Source: Phylloscopus collybita
Lineage: Eukaryota; Chordata; Aves; Passeriformes; Phylloscopidae
Length of the DNA: 64,000 bases
Reading direction: 5' to 3'
Assembly (NCBI GenBank): GCA_027886175.1
Contig: JAJNNQ010000018.1
Location: 21,433,001 to 21,497,000, forward strand
Within the stretch, counting starts at the first letter, position 1. Each line of letters begins with the position of its first letter. Position numbers and translations under genes: made by a program. Positions 19,101 to 33,133 of this stretch are shown in pieces. The notes beneath the pieces are model-generated. The model was not told the DNA's origin, made no database searches, and worked only from the letters and a program-made list of their open reading frames with translations.

Positions 19101-22100
19101 ATACATCTGGAACATCTCCAAACAGTTTCTTCAAAATACCAGAAAAGAAGGGAAAAGAAGTGGCATAAAAGAGATGGCATGCAGGTTGCTAAATGGGTGC
19201 CTCCAGGAGGCTACAGAGGTTTCCATCCGAAACCTACTCACTTTTTTTTCAACTAAATACTCACCTGGATAATTGGATAATTTTTGGTTGGTTTTTTTTT
19301 TTTTTGGAAATTAACATTTCCAGTTAGAAAATTCTTGACCCAGATCCAGCACTCATTAATCAGTGTATATTACTGAGCACAGAGGACTAATACATCTGTG
19401 TATACACAGACATGCTCTTCCTTCCCTGGAGCACTTTGATGTCCAAAACAGTGGGCTACAATATTTCAGATATGTACATGTTGCACAGCCCGGGGCATAC
19501 TGCACCTGCTGAATGGGTTGGCTAATTGCCAGGCATCTATCTTTTAGAAAAAGCATTTGCTTTAATATCTGCTAATTCCAGCAAGGGGGCTGTGCTCTTC
19601 TTGTTTGGCTATGTCTTTACATTTGCAATGAACAAAAGAAAGGGACAAGGCAACCATCTGTGGGTGCTTCATAGAAAAATAAAACCCCAGTGGGCTTCTT
19701 ATTACAAGGAGGAAAACAGAAAGAATAAGAGATAAAACAAGCTGAATGAAACAAGCCGACACCCTGAGCTCACTTCTCTGCAGCAGACTTGTTAAGCATT
19801 CCAGCCCAGACAACCTGGAAAGCCTTTGAAATAAAATTTAAAATCAAAAGGTTTCCCCAAAGCATTTGCTTTTCCTTATAACAGTTTTGTTTTATCTAGT
19901 TTAGAGAAAGGGAATCTCACTCCTCCCTACACATTTTTATAGTCTTAAATGGAACACAGACAGGGCATCAGCCAGACACCAATGGTCAGATTTATTAGAG
20001 ACATTTGCATTTAGCAACTAGAGATGATGATGAATACACTGTAATATTTTGAAAAAATAAGTATTTCCAATTAGGTGCATATGTAATTGCTATTCTATGA
20101 TCAGATTCACTCAGCACTAGAATTCATAACATAAGGTAAACAGAATTTTCTAAGTCTCTTCCCTCCATGTGTTATGCTATTTTTGCACATAAATAGCACA
20201 GTTAACATCAGCAGAAAACAACACAACCTGCCTCCAAATACAGTCTCACATCTCTTAACTTTATCAGCATCTCAAGATTATTACTAGCATGAGCCAAAAC
20301 ACAATGCTTTTAGTATAAAACTAAGGCTTCACACTAAAACAAAAGATGAATCAGCAAAAGAAAACACAGCCTTCTCCCCATACTGAAGAGTGAAGTAACA
20401 GACTTCTCCCTGGAGATTTCCAGTAATGAATTCCTGTTTTAATTGAAGCTGCAGCCAATGCATGACATCCAAATGGGCCTCCCTCTCTTTCTCTCTCTAG
20501 GTGATGCTGTGCAGGAAAGAGCTTTTAAATCAGGCAGTGAGCATAATGAACTTCAATTTCCCTTTGACAAGGGCAAAATTACAAACATACACTTCACTTC
20601 CAGACAATTAATTAATTTGTTTACATGATTTCTTTGCTTTGTTTTACTTTCATGATTGTTTTTCCCCCTTTTAACTCTCTAAGGTATAGGATTAGCTTTT
20701 GACAACTCATCTTGGTCTCAAGCACGGAGATATGAAAACAAAGCAGATTTTTGCAGCATGGAAGGGAGGCACTTCCCTCCAGGCTTACTGCTAGCACCTA
20801 GGGACAATGTTAAAGCATACATGCCCATTCTGTAGAAGACAGCACCAGCTTTTGCCCCTTGTTAGCAAGGCAGACACAGCTGTTGCCATTTGGAAAATGT
20901 TTGCCCACTTATTAGCATGAAAAGATGGACTCTAAAACTGCTGGTGTGTGCAAAGACCACAGTCTGACAGTCAGAGATGGACGTGACTGACTTCCAGGGG
21001 CAAAAGCCTTGTCCACCAATGGGATGCAAAGGAGAAGGCATCGAAGTAGCCAGCCAGAGCCTGCAACCACAGGTATGCACACAAATGCAGCCTCCCAACA
21101 CTGTGCTCCCACTCCTGTGGGATAAGGAAACCTACCACAAAAGCACTTGGGAGGCGTAGTAATGGGGAAAAGAGAAAAAGCACAGTGCACTCAGTGAGGA
21201 CAGGACTGATAGATTTGAGATAGTGAATATAAATAATTTTTTCTTGTAGAAAGAATGTTTCTTCTAGATAACACCACAGACTAAATCCCTCTAGCAATAT
21301 CAATACTGTCTACATTGCCACAGTGGTGCATGTTTAATTTAATTTCTGCTGCTACAAATATAGGCCAATAAATTTGACAACACATCTGTTATTTACTTGC
21401 ACTCAACACAAGCATATTCATGACATTTACTTTGCCAGTTTTAAATTTAACAGCTTTCCTTTTATTTATATCTACTTAGTGTTTGTGAAAAGTGCTCTGG
21501 TGACTTTCCATATACATGCAGTAAGTGCAGCACATTTAGCAACAGAAATATTCCTTGGCTATGTACCACTACTGCACATATTTCTGATTACATAGAACTA
21601 AAATATTTGAAAATGGTACAAGACTGTTACATCCACTTGCTTTGAGTATAACTAGTAACTCTGTGCAGCTAAATCATGCCTGCAGTTGCACCATCAGCAG
21701 AGATCCAGGAACTCATTTCAGTGCTCACTGAGTTGCTGGCACACAGTGAGGTCCTTCATAGACTGTGACCTGCATCACAAAGGGGATTTCACATGAAATA
21801 TTGACTCATTCCTATCCTTTCCATCCTTTCATTACTCTTTTAGAGTAAAATACGAGTAGGAGCTTAAGAAGTTGCGACCACAGATGTAAAAGAAACACCA
21901 CAAATATTACACAGCAGATTCTCATAAGCAATGGGAGAGCTTTCCAAAGCAGTGTAGAGAAACGATGAGTGCATCTGGGTCAAGGACATTAGCATAGGAG
22001 CACCAACAGAGAATAGTGCCTTGCACACACTCATGTGCTCTCATGCAGGAACCAGGGACTTGTAGCACAGCTACACTGCCTTGCTCTTGCACTGCACCCG

Positions 22101-23611
22101 AGTTAGGTTGTCAGCTTTCTGTCTCCTGCACCACAAATCCAGTATTACAGTGGTTAAACTATATACATTCGCAAATAGTGTTAGACAAATTACAGAAGAC
22201 CAAGGAGGGAGAAGAAAATTCAGAAATCAATACAAGAGTGCAGACATGAAATTACAGCCATAAGATTACTTTTCCTGTCTGACCTCTAGCTTGGAGTTCT
22301 CTGCATTTTCATTGTACTACCACTGGAACAAACAAACTCATTGACATTTGACAAAGCTATGCAACTACTATGCATTCCTGTAGTGTGGCCTTTTTCTTTT
22401 GGTATTAGTTATAGTTGTTAACTGCAGAAAACTGACTCCTTAAATAAAAGATCACAAGCATGTTAGAAAAACTCCATAACTGTGCTGCTTAACAACAAGG
22501 CAACAAGGCCCTCAGTCTATGGTAAGATTTTACAGATCCCTCAGTGTCGCTGTGGGACACACAGGAACGAGGCAGGGAATGATTCTGAAGGCTGCGTGGC
22601 CCCCTTGCAGGGAAGGGACCACTCTTTTACTTTCTTGACTCTTTTTGTACATTTACAGATGTGCTCACTCCAGAGGTGGGACCCTTGGGAACCACTAGTT
22701 GTTTTCCAGAAACCATCACTGAAGCCCCTCCTCTGGGAACAAATGTGAGAACTTCGGTATTTACAAAACGTAACCTTGTTTACTAAGACTAGTAGTGCCT
22801 AGGAATGAAATTTCCCAAAACCAAAACAAGCAGGCACGAAGCATAGCAACATCTCAGACTCAAGTATGGTCTGTTGCAATGAAAACATGCTAACAAATGG
22901 AAGACCATACCAAAATAATCTGCTTTTCTAAAGTACAGGGTATAGAGAACTATGTATCTCAATATACCTCATAACAGTAGGACTAGTGCACACACAGCAT
23001 GGGGTCTTTTAGAATCTATTTTGTAGTTTTGCAGATGTAACTGCTTTGCAGAGAGAAAGAATAAACAGTGTAGAGGAACCAAGTATTTATCTACTGAGTG
23101 GATGTGGATACAGCAGCCAAACTGCGAGTGTGTGTGCTTGCATGTGTCTGTTGGGGAGGATGATGGGGGGAAATGGGACAGAGTAAAACAAGATAGCTCA
23201 CCCCACCCAAACTTTCCATCCTACACTGGTACCTACTTCCCAACCTGGAAAAACCTCTGCTGAACACACACAGTTGGCTCCCAGCTTGTGTTTCTATCAC
23301 GAGCAGTGGAATTGCTGCTGCTCCATATTCCAAATCCTGAGACAACAGTCACCTTCACCCTGTCCTACAGCTTCGTGATGATGTTGGTGATTCTGTAATG
23401 TTCATAAATGACCTCTACAGTTGAAATCATTACTTTATCAGTATCATTTTGGTTACACTCTCTTAAGTTGTTCAGAACAGAACAGAAATTACATTGACCA
23501 CCATTTCAACTGCTGCTCTAAAAAGAAAGCATGATAAACAATAAAGCACCATTTTTGGTTAACTAGCCTTTGGTTTCATTATTAACAAAGAAAGAAAGTT
23601 GATATCTTCAG
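13144..23611. other. Intronic sequence, nothing recognised
   Basis: AT-rich single-copy-looking sequence. Short open frames (the longest about 110 codons, near 20971-21303 minus) show no recognisable domain. A G-run lies at about 17694-17703 and T-runs near 17865-17885 and 19287-19304. No CR1 end, LTR pair or RNA gene was recognised. Confidence 0.5.
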
Positions 23612-23934
23612 AATCTAAAGGGGGGCTGCAAGAAAGCGGGAGAGTGATTTTTTTGCAAGGGTGTGTAGTGACAGGATGGGGGAAGGGCTTTAAACTGAAA
23701 GGGGGTAGGTTTAGGTTAGACATTAGGAAAAAATTCTTTACTGTGAGGGTGGTGAAGCACTGGAACAGGTCTGCAAGCAAAGCTGTGGATGACTCATCCC
23801 AGGGAGTGTTCAAGGACAGTTTGGATGGGCTTTGAGCAACTTGGTTCACTAGAAGGTGTCCCTGGCAGGGGATCATCACTAAACTAGATGATCTTTGAGG
23901 TGCCTTCCAACCCAAACCACTCTATGATTCTTTG
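23612..23934 (+). mobile_element. CR1 LINE, 5'-truncated 3' end
   Basis: The sequence follows the familiar avian CR1 3' region: an AGAAAGC-GGGAG stretch, then GTAGTGACAGGA, then ACTGTGAGGGTGGTGAAGCA, then CACTGGAACAGG. It ends in CCTTCCAACCCAAACCA plus a CTCTATGATTCTTTGG tail that corresponds to the terminal octamer repeat of CR1. Orientation is plus. Only about 320 bp is present, as expected for heavy 5' truncation. Some substitutions suggest moderate age. The 78-codon frame inside is residual, not a gene. Confidence 0.9.
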
Positions 23935-26900
23935 GAAATAAACATGCCCTTTAATCACTGCTATTTCAACAAACCCCTTCCTTCTTTCCAGGAGGACATC
24001 TGACAAAGTGTTATTTAAATTACACTGGAAACTGCTGAATTTTAAAACTAATGGAAATAACTCCTGCCCCTCATTCTTCCTATCTTTTCACAAGCAGTTT
24101 GTTTTTTCCTCCTTTGTTTTTGCTTAGTTTGTTGTTTTGCCATTTCCTTCTCTTTCCCATTGCTTAGAGGAAATTCCAGCAGCCCATTTCTCACTGCTTT
24201 GTACAACGGCAACCACGGCAGAAAAGCCTGTACAACTTGGCACCGGTAGCAGAGGGCAGAGGAGGGGAAGTGCCATTGCCTTGGAGAAGTGATACAGAAA
24301 GTGGAATTGCTCCTTAGTTACCTGCCCAAAAGCAATTTTCAAGAGGTGTGAGGGAAGTTTAGAAGAAGAAATGCACAAATACAAAGAGTAGTTTAAGGCT
24401 CTGTCCTTTGCTGGGTATCATTCACATTTGGAGGGCTATTTTACTTAAATAATCTATCATTTTTAATCTGCCTTTCAAACTCTAAGCTATTTTTCAGTTT
24501 AAATTGGAGTCTCTCATGATCATAGCAGTCAGAGAGCATATCATAGGGGCATATGTAAGCTGGTATCAGACATTATTACCAAGTGAGCCTGTTCTCTGTG
24601 CCTTCCCACTGGATCTTCTCCGGCCTTTAACCCCCATCTGCAGTAAGGCAAAACAGTTTTACAAGTTTCTTTCAAGTTCAGTTTCCTGTTTACATAGGCA
24701 GCCTAGTAAAAAGCTTTTCTGAACAAATATATTTGATTTATCTGAATGTTTATGTCACAGATAATTCATCCCCTCTTCTTCTAATTATTCTATCTTTGAG
24801 CCAAATTTTGCAACTGAAAATCTCCTGAAGACATTTATTGTGCCACCTGACCCTTTTATAGAAAGGTTTTCTGGGATAAGTACCATCAAAACCTTATTCC
24901 TGGAGATAGCTGTAAACCACACTTTGTTTCCCATAGCACCCTGGTAAAATCCTCACTAAATGTCAGCAAAAAAAAAGGTATAAGGCAACTAAACTACAAA
25001 CCAGAGACCTAAAGGCCTTAAAGGCACAGGTCACTCCACCCCACAGCATTGGTGCTATACAATAGGAGCTGCCTCCAGGACAGCATAACGCTGTTATGAT
25101 AATTATTTCCTAAACACAAACTGGACACAGCTTCCCTCAATTGCCTGCAGCTTGCATTTCTCCTAAAGCTCTGTAATAATGGAGAGCAAATTAGAAAGGT
25201 GTAAGCTACTGGTAGCAGGAGCAACCAGCACACTTCCCTTGAGCCTCACCTAACACTGGTGGTAGAAGCAAGCATAGACAGACCCTGTTTAGTGGTGCAA
25301 ATCCAGGGTAAACACTCCAGTTTCCCTGGAATCACTAGAGGTTCACACTAAGCAAAACTCCAGGACTATGTTCCTAAATAACTATGTTCAATAGGTAAGA
25401 CACTTAAGATACTTAAGGTTCACAGAACTGAGTAAGCAACAATGAGCAAAACTGTCAGATTTACATGATAGATACATTTTTCTTGCAGAGCATCTTTGAA
25501 AGGTGTTTAAGGTCATCCAAATATTCCCTCAGAGTAATGGAGAAAAGCTGGTTCCTTCGAATTTTTTCAGCAATATTAACATTTCATCAGTGCTATATCT
25601 GAACAGGTAGCAGCCCAACGCCAGGGTATCCACAGAACTTAAGACCACATTCACCTCGTTTCATTAGGAGCTTTCTACACTGCACAAAACAACAGTCAAG
25701 TCAGGTCACTCAAAAGCAGGATGACTGCAATGGTCAATTTATTTTCCAGAAAACTGATATCTATGCTACCAATACAGTATTTTGAAAATGGTAGCTTACA
25801 TGCCTCTTAGAACATCTATTATTAGGAGTATCAACTAATCTGTGGATAAAAGATGCAGTCAAATTGGCTGACTTCCAATTCCCAAGATACCCTACAAGAA
25901 AAGACAGTCATAGTCAAGAGATAGTCAGACTGCCTTCACCTTGCCATGTGCACAAAACTATTACACATATTTGAGATAAACAATAACTGCTCAAAGTTGT
26001 CTGACAGATGCTCAGCCATTCAACACACAAGAATGGACAGCCAGCAGAAATTAAGACTGTTAATGACATTTAAAAGCTCTTCAGACATCAAAATAGGCTT
26101 AGGGAGATTTGAGAGATGCTCGCAAGAAGCATTTTGATTACACACCTGAAACTACAGGATTCAACTAGGAAGATGCATCAGCTCTGGGAAACCATGGGAT
26201 CTGGTGTGCCTTTAGAACCAGGGTGAGTTCTTGTAGCTTTGAAACTGGGTTCCCTGAGAGATTACAACTGGGGTTCCAATCTCACCACAGGTTCTGGAGA
26301 TGAGGCTACAGAATTTCCTCCCATATGAAGAACTTACGGTAACAGGAAGAAACAAACATTAAGGACATTTATTCTCTATCCTAATAACTCTGACAGAAAC
26401 ATTAAGAGTTATTCTTACCAGGTTTTGGGTGATGCAAAACACCAATATGCCCAGATTTGTAAACACACAGATGCAATATACATGTACTAATTATCAAGAT
26501 GCACATCAATGACATGACTCATCAGAAATAAATGAAGCTACTCTCAGCAATATATTTTCCTCAAGGAAAGATACTTAAACAGGAAAGTGGAATAAGCTAA
26601 TGCAGGCAGGCGTAAAACAAAACATGAGATTTCCCCCATCTTGCAATTCCTAAATAACCATGAGATTCAATCTGTCTCAAAACCCCTGCTCACAGCCATT
26701 AAACCAATTTATTCTTCTTTCCCTATCACATGCAGAAAGCCAGAGAAAAGCTGAGTTGAGGCTAACCCCTTGTTCACTGAAAACAAAACATCACCATTTC
26801 AGATTCTCACAATGAGCTTTGAACACATGGGAGATACAGGAATAGATACCAGATAATGCCCCACTTAATGTGATCTACTTCCCTAAACAACTGACAGAAG

Positions 26901-29900
26901 CCTCGCTTCTGCATGGTAACTAACTAATTCCATCTTTCCTAAGACCACTGCATGGTTCTGTATTTAAATCTAGAATTGACAGCCTCTTTACCTCAACTTC
27001 TACTTTTGATCTGCCTTAGGTAGACAGGCAAGACCTGAACAAAGAGTTAGTTCATGAAACCTGGCCCCAGAGATCCAGCCTTACCCTCAAGGGTTTTTTT
27101 CCCCACCCCTAATCAAAGTTGAATTTACATTTAAAAATACAAACTATTCTCTCTCTATGCACACGCAAAAATTCATAATATACACATTTCTGAATAAATA
27201 CACATATAAATACGTATACCGGTTTATGCAAATTTCAAGGGCCATTTGTGTGTCAGGTATGGAAATTAATCATGAACCTTGCTTTGAAGGTTTTTCCATT
27301 GCTCTACAGAATAAAGAAGCCCCAAACAGTCCCAGAAAAAATAGGCTGCTGTTAAGGACTGCTGAAGCACCACGTTTCACTAGTTAGACATCAGTGGTAT
27401 CTAGACATTCATCTGTCCACAAAGGTGTCTCCTCTTCTCTACCAGACTACTTACCCACACATAGCACCTGTGAGAACAAGGTGATTTCAGTAGCTTTTGG
27501 CACATTGTTCTTTTTAAATTATAAATTATCTGGGCTTCTACCTTTGACCAATGCATTGTGTGCTAGCAGAGCATAACTCTGTGACTCCTACTAATGATCT
27601 GATGTTGATTTTACTGACAATGAAAGGGGAAAAGTAGTACCTCAAGGAACTGTATTTGGTACTGTGCTGATTAATGCAGAAAAATTGGGGGTTATGTCAC
27701 ACCTTCTAATCTCTAGGTACTATAAAGTATTTAACAAAACAGTATAATTGGTGTTTGAAGTGAAATACCACCTGGGCAAGGGAAAAAAAGCAGCAGCTAC
27801 AACATACTTGAGAAAAGCTTCCACAGTCTCATGGGTAAAAGCAGATGCTTTCACACAAGTTGCACCAACACGTTTTGATATTGGTTAAAGTAACCAGATA
27901 TATCTGGGCAAGTTAAGTGGGCCTTTACACTGTCTTTGGTTTCCAAATAATTGACATTGCAGTGGAGTACTAACAAAGGGAACTAGGAAACCTCTTCTCA
28001 TTAACTTTTTGGTGTGATCAATTATTTTGTGATCCTTTGAAGATCACAAGTAGGAAGAAACAGGAAGACTGTCAAGCAACATTCTTATAGAGAAATAGAG
28101 GAGGTGTGGGTATTTTTTTAATCAATACAGAAAGCCAGTAAGTGCTATGATCCCACAGCTGCACACAAGTTTATCAAATAATTATAATTTGAAACTGGCC
28201 TGTACTTGAGTGCCTGAAGGAAAATAGAACAAAGATAATTCTGCATCCATCCTTAAATTCCCACTGAAAAATCCAGGTGGTTACATAGTATTTGATTTTG
28301 CTTCTGCTGCTCCTGTCATATATCTGGACTCCAACACCTTGACCTCTGAGGCAATCTGTTGGAAGGCACAGTTAGCATCATTATGGATAATGCATTTACT
28401 CTGTATAATGCTAACTGTATAATGTTTAATGCATATAAAATGATACAAACGCCACAAAGACTTAGAGTTATTTATATCTGCATGATTCATACACAATACC
28501 ACTAAGATCTGGCTAAGATTCCTTTTCCACAGTAAAGGCCAGCACTTTTAGAAGCCAGCCTTAACTCTAACCATACACTGTTATGTCATTGTAAGCACCC
28601 ATGACATATAACTAGGTTACAAAACACAGTCAGTCATGAGACTGCTGACATTTAGAACTGTAGGGTTTTTACAAGCATCTGCTTGACTTGGGATATGTAA
28701 GTGAATGAATTCACTAAGTCCAAACTCTGCTTTCCTATGCTTTTTTAAAAAAGTCAAAAGATGACCTTGATCTTGCTTGACCCTAGTCTTTCAAGATTTT
28801 GTCTTAAGATTTTGTATACCTCTGTTAACAAAAATACAGAATAAGAATAAAAGTTATCAGTTTAAATTTATCTGAATTTAAGAGTTCTTATTACGAAACT
28901 TTAACAACCCACTAATTTTTACAGTCTTCAGATAGCTGAGGATAAAACACTCATTTCTGCTTGCACTTCACAGCCATCTATAATTCTGCCACAAAGATTA
29001 TTTTTCTAATTTGTCACTGTGACATGGTCACACATCACAGCGATCCTAGCTCCGTATTGCTCCACAGATTTCCTCTCTCTGCTCAACATACATAGCCTGT
29101 CTTTATTTTCACAGCCTATCCTATCTAGTTTTTCTTCTTATTAAAAGATCATTTCCGATCTTTCAAAGATCTATTATTTCACTCTCCACTCAAATTTACA
29201 CATAGGGAACTTTTTGCCAGTCCTGTTCTTCATACTTGGCAGGAGTTCCCAATTAAATATACATGAAGTACCCCAGTATTGCCCTGCAATTTTCAGTTAA
29301 AATTCTTAAAAGCTCTGGAAGTGTAGAAATCACCACCCATAGCTGCCTCATTGTTATTCCTGTCTTATTCCTTATTTCCTTCATCTGCCTATGAAGGTAT
29401 ATCTGTTGTCTTTTCTTAGATCACTAGTGTAACACTCTTGATAGAATAAAACATGTTGGGGTTTTTTTTGCACATAAATTCATTTACTTAGAAAATACCT
29501 GACACACAGTTCCAAGTTCTGCAGGTCAGTATCTTTTTATCATTTTCCTTCAAACCATATCTCCAATGTTTTCTTCTGAGTGAAGTAGCAGGTGATAAGC
29601 ACAGGAAGGTAAGCAAGAAACTACTAGAAACATCAAATAGAAAGGCACTACACAGCTGTTTCTGAGCTAAAGACAATTTTGCACCAACTGTGATAAGGGA
29701 TAACTTCAAACTGCTAAGTCCTCTTCCTCAAAGCCTACTCCCATCTAGGTTGAGCAGCTTCAATGTCTTCACAAGGGAATAGACATATTCAGCACAGACG
29801 CCCCTGTTCAACACATAAAACCTGAGAACCCTCACTTTTCTGCAAGTTAAGATTTCCTTCACCCTCCTCCTCTTTTGCAAGTGTATGTGTAGCCAACCAT

Positions 29901-30224
29901 CCTACTGAAGAGCAGAGTTGCATCCTCCACAAGCAATGAGCTGTTCCTGCAGCTGTTAGCACAATGTCTCCCTTGAGAGTGCTCTGAAGTGCTAACAGTT
30001 CACCATAACTTCCACACCACTTCTTCTCACAGGGTTCTTTTTCCCCATTTCATTTAAGAGGTGAACTCTAAGACAAACAAAAAGAAAAAGTGTCTCTTTC
30101 TACATTTGGATTTTTTGAATCCTCTTGAAGAAGTTCCCCTTTAGAATTTCTTCTTAGAAATCAAACACATTGAGAAGCATGCATCCAAATTTTTATTTAT
30201 ATATATTTAATACACACATACAAG
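23935..30224. other. Intronic sequence, nothing recognised
   Basis: AT-rich sequence with only short random open frames. A few pyrimidine runs and A-runs occur. I see no repeat family, exon or RNA gene. Confidence 0.5.
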
Positions 30225-30255
30225 TATAATATATATATATATATATACATATATA
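30225..30255. repeat. AT dinucleotide microsatellite
   Basis: An uninterrupted AT run at about 30229-30247, followed by a C interruption and further ATATA. Typical simple repeat and likely to vary in length. Confidence 0.9.
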
Positions 30256-31224
30256 AAACCAACCACCTTCAGATTGGCTGGATTCCTTACAACTGAATGC
30301 CTCTGCCCTCAGAAGCTGGGGACTCAGTCAAGAACGTAAAAACAGAAACGTGCAGGGAAACAGTCCCTTGCTGTTACCTACGTTTAATTACTCCTCACCA
30401 CTCATCTATCACACTACATAAACTCAGTATGTAAGAAAAAAACAATACTTTCCTAAGCATGCAACAAAACAAATACCAAGGGGTTTAGTACAGGCTTTCA
30501 AACCCACTCCAAGCTAGCAGGGAAAAGGAGACTAGTTTTGCTTTCTGGCCAGTGGTTTTCTTGGGAACCTTTTAGTGGTAGCCTTTTTCAGGAATGCAGC
30601 AGGGTGGGTTCAGATAAAGCACTGCAATGCAGTCCTTCAGGTGCTACTGTGAGATACCACAAGGCTCCTGGATCCCATATCTGGCTCTAGCAACAACTCC
30701 CTGTGTGGCCTTGCTGGAGATTCATTTGCTATCTCTGTAAAACAGGTATAATAATACCACCAGTCTAATAATTTTCCTGTTGCCCCAGTCAAATTTTCTA
30801 AGCATTATTGATTTATCCAGTAGGAGCACTTCTTCCAGTGACAAGCACTGTGCAACTGTAGCTTCTAGGTGGACATTCTTGCCCATACTGTATTCACTCC
30901 TTCTTTCACAGGATATGACACTGGCTCCAAAGCTGAACACTATCCCTTTTAATTTTGTATTGAGGAATATTTCTCTTGAGACTGTACCTTTACAAGCCAG
31001 AACTACTGCACTCTGCCTTGCCAGTGATGTACTGTAAAATCCAAGGTAAATCATTTACCCCTTTATCTTCTTTTGCCTGTGTTATTTAATAGAAGCATTG
31101 CTGTGTTACTGGAAATATCTCCAAGGCTTTTCTTAGGGTCAGCTAGATATTCATTACCTCAAAGAACCCAAACAATGCAGACACACCTAATAGCCTGTTC
31201 CAGTGCCACAGTGCCTTCCGGGGG

Positions 31225-31266
<42 letters not shown>
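31225..31266 (+). repeat. Poly(A) tract, 42 bp
   Basis: 42 consecutive A preceded by CCGGGGG and followed by TTTC. It is not preceded by any recognisable retroposed gene, and CR1 elements do not have poly(A) tails, so it is read as a homopolymer. Length in the assembly may be inexact. Confidence 0.9.
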
Positions 31267-31271
<5 letters not shown>

Positions 31272-32479
31272 TCTTTCTGCTTGCAAAGAAAGAACTGCTA
31301 GAGACAAGCTGTAGATTAAAGCACCATCTTTTACAAACAACAGGTATGTATTGCCAACTGCGTATTTGAGGAAAATCTACTCATTTCTTAGGTCAGAGGG
31401 AACAACTCCTTTCTAGTATGAAAAAGAAATACCCTTATCAAGTAATAAATAAAAGGAAATAGTTTTAGCCCATATAACCATCGAGGCATACCACTGAAAG
31501 AAGAGAGGCTGAAGAAAGACTATCAAAAGAGATGAGACATTCATTGTAGACAAATAATACCTAGGACGTAATTCAAACTGCCATCAAAGCAGTTGAAAGA
31601 AATCAGAAAAAATACCAAGACTTACTAGATACCTACAGAACAATGCAATGAACACCTGGAATTTCCCTTTTTTATGGGTTTCCCATTTTTTTAAGCAGGA
31701 AATACATCATTACAGAATTGTCAGCCAAGGGATATGACTAAAGGCATCACTGCAGCATAACAGACTTAAACCCCTGCTCATCTGTTGGAAGCAGCTCATG
31801 CACAGCATGCAGACTTTAATGATGGCTGGAAACCCCTTCTAGGCTTACATCTATTTGCACACTTCGAGATCATAGCATGACTACCAGCAGTAGCTGCATT
31901 AAAAATAACTCCTAAATGTTCATTCTATAACTGGCTGTCACACTGTTTATGTGAGAAGAAGGTGATCACTAAGGCAGGCAGAGATGCCACAAAGGGCATA
32001 AAACGATGGGTCAAGTTTATTTGAAAATCTGTCACAAAGATCCTGTCTATATGTCCTGGATAAAAACAACAGTCTAAAAGCAACAGAGAAACAAGTACCT
32101 TCAAGACTGAATGCAGAAAGGAAGAACGTGTGATTCTATTATATATCATCACTGGGGATGGTTCTGGAAATAGCATGGATATACTCTTGTGGGGGCATAA
32201 AGGGAATTTTTTGGTTTTCATTTTTTGCAGGGTGCTGGAAGTGAGTTAGTTCCCAGACGGCTTTGCTGTAAACTTCAGCTGAGAGACGGCAAGTCCATTT
32301 TATTGCATTGTTACAACCAACTACAGGCTCATGCTGGTTTTGCATGGAAGTGATTTTTCTAAGAAAGCTGTGGCAAAACCAATCAGTGATTAGGTTTGCA
32401 TATTGACATCTGGTTAAACTAGTGGAAAGCTGATATGCCTCTGGGACTACACACGTTTAAAAATCAGGAAAAATCCCGG

Positions 32480-33133
32480 GAAGTTCTCTTTCCTTCCTGC
32501 CTGAGAAGAGGTAACAAGCAGGCCTGGCTCTCTCCTTGCAGCGGGGGCCAGGCCAGGAAGGCCGTGCTGAGGGGCTGGGCCCTGGGTTGGAGCTGGGCCT
32601 GGCAGCTTCTAGGCAGGGGAGGGGAGGAGAGAAGGCCCCATCTGCAGGCAGCTGCTAACATCCTGCTGCTACAGCCACCCCCATCATGGCCTGTGAGGCC
32701 TATCGGGGCCAGGCTGGCCAGGCGGGACCCCCCAGCTGCAGCCAGCCAAAGGAAGGGAAGGGAGGAACCCCACCACAGGCATGCTGCTGTTGAGATCCTA
32801 GCTGCTGCCCCGCCCAGCGTGGCTTTTGAAGAATCTCTATCATAAACAGATCCTGCCACCCTTACTAAGACCCCTTGCTGAGGGAGTGGCTCCAGCCGAG
32901 TCAGAGATTGAGAGCAGGGGCACCTCTGCACTGCCCAGAAGAAACCATCATGACCTCTGCAGGCCTCGGGTGAGATACTCTTTCCTTGTAGAGATGAAAC
33001 TTAATTTCATTAAGCATTAATCCTCTCTTAAGTGAAAGAAAAGGACCGAGTGAAGATATGTAGAGAGACAATATGAAGACATTAAGGTCAGTGAAGGAAA
33101 AGTTATGTCTTAGGTGGAAAGAGAATGATAAGA
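32480..33133. other. GC-rich patch next to a decayed LTR
   Basis: About 32500-32960 is markedly GC-rich compared with its surroundings (CAGG/CCAGG-rich, several CpG). It is open on both strands (136 codons plus, 155 codons minus), as GC-rich sequence often is. No domain is recognisable. It runs directly into the LTR-like block at 33134 and may be internal sequence of the same old retroelement. That link is inference. Confidence 0.35.

Noticed and set aside
31225..31266. Poly(A) tail of a processed pseudogene
   Set aside because: No gene-like sequence precedes it and no target duplication is visible; such retrocopies are rare in birds.
32435..32931. Overlapping frames of 136 (plus) and 155 (minus) codons
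   Set aside because: Both lie in a GC-rich patch where stop codons are rare; Pro/Ala/Arg-rich translations show no domain, and retroelement sequence adjoins.
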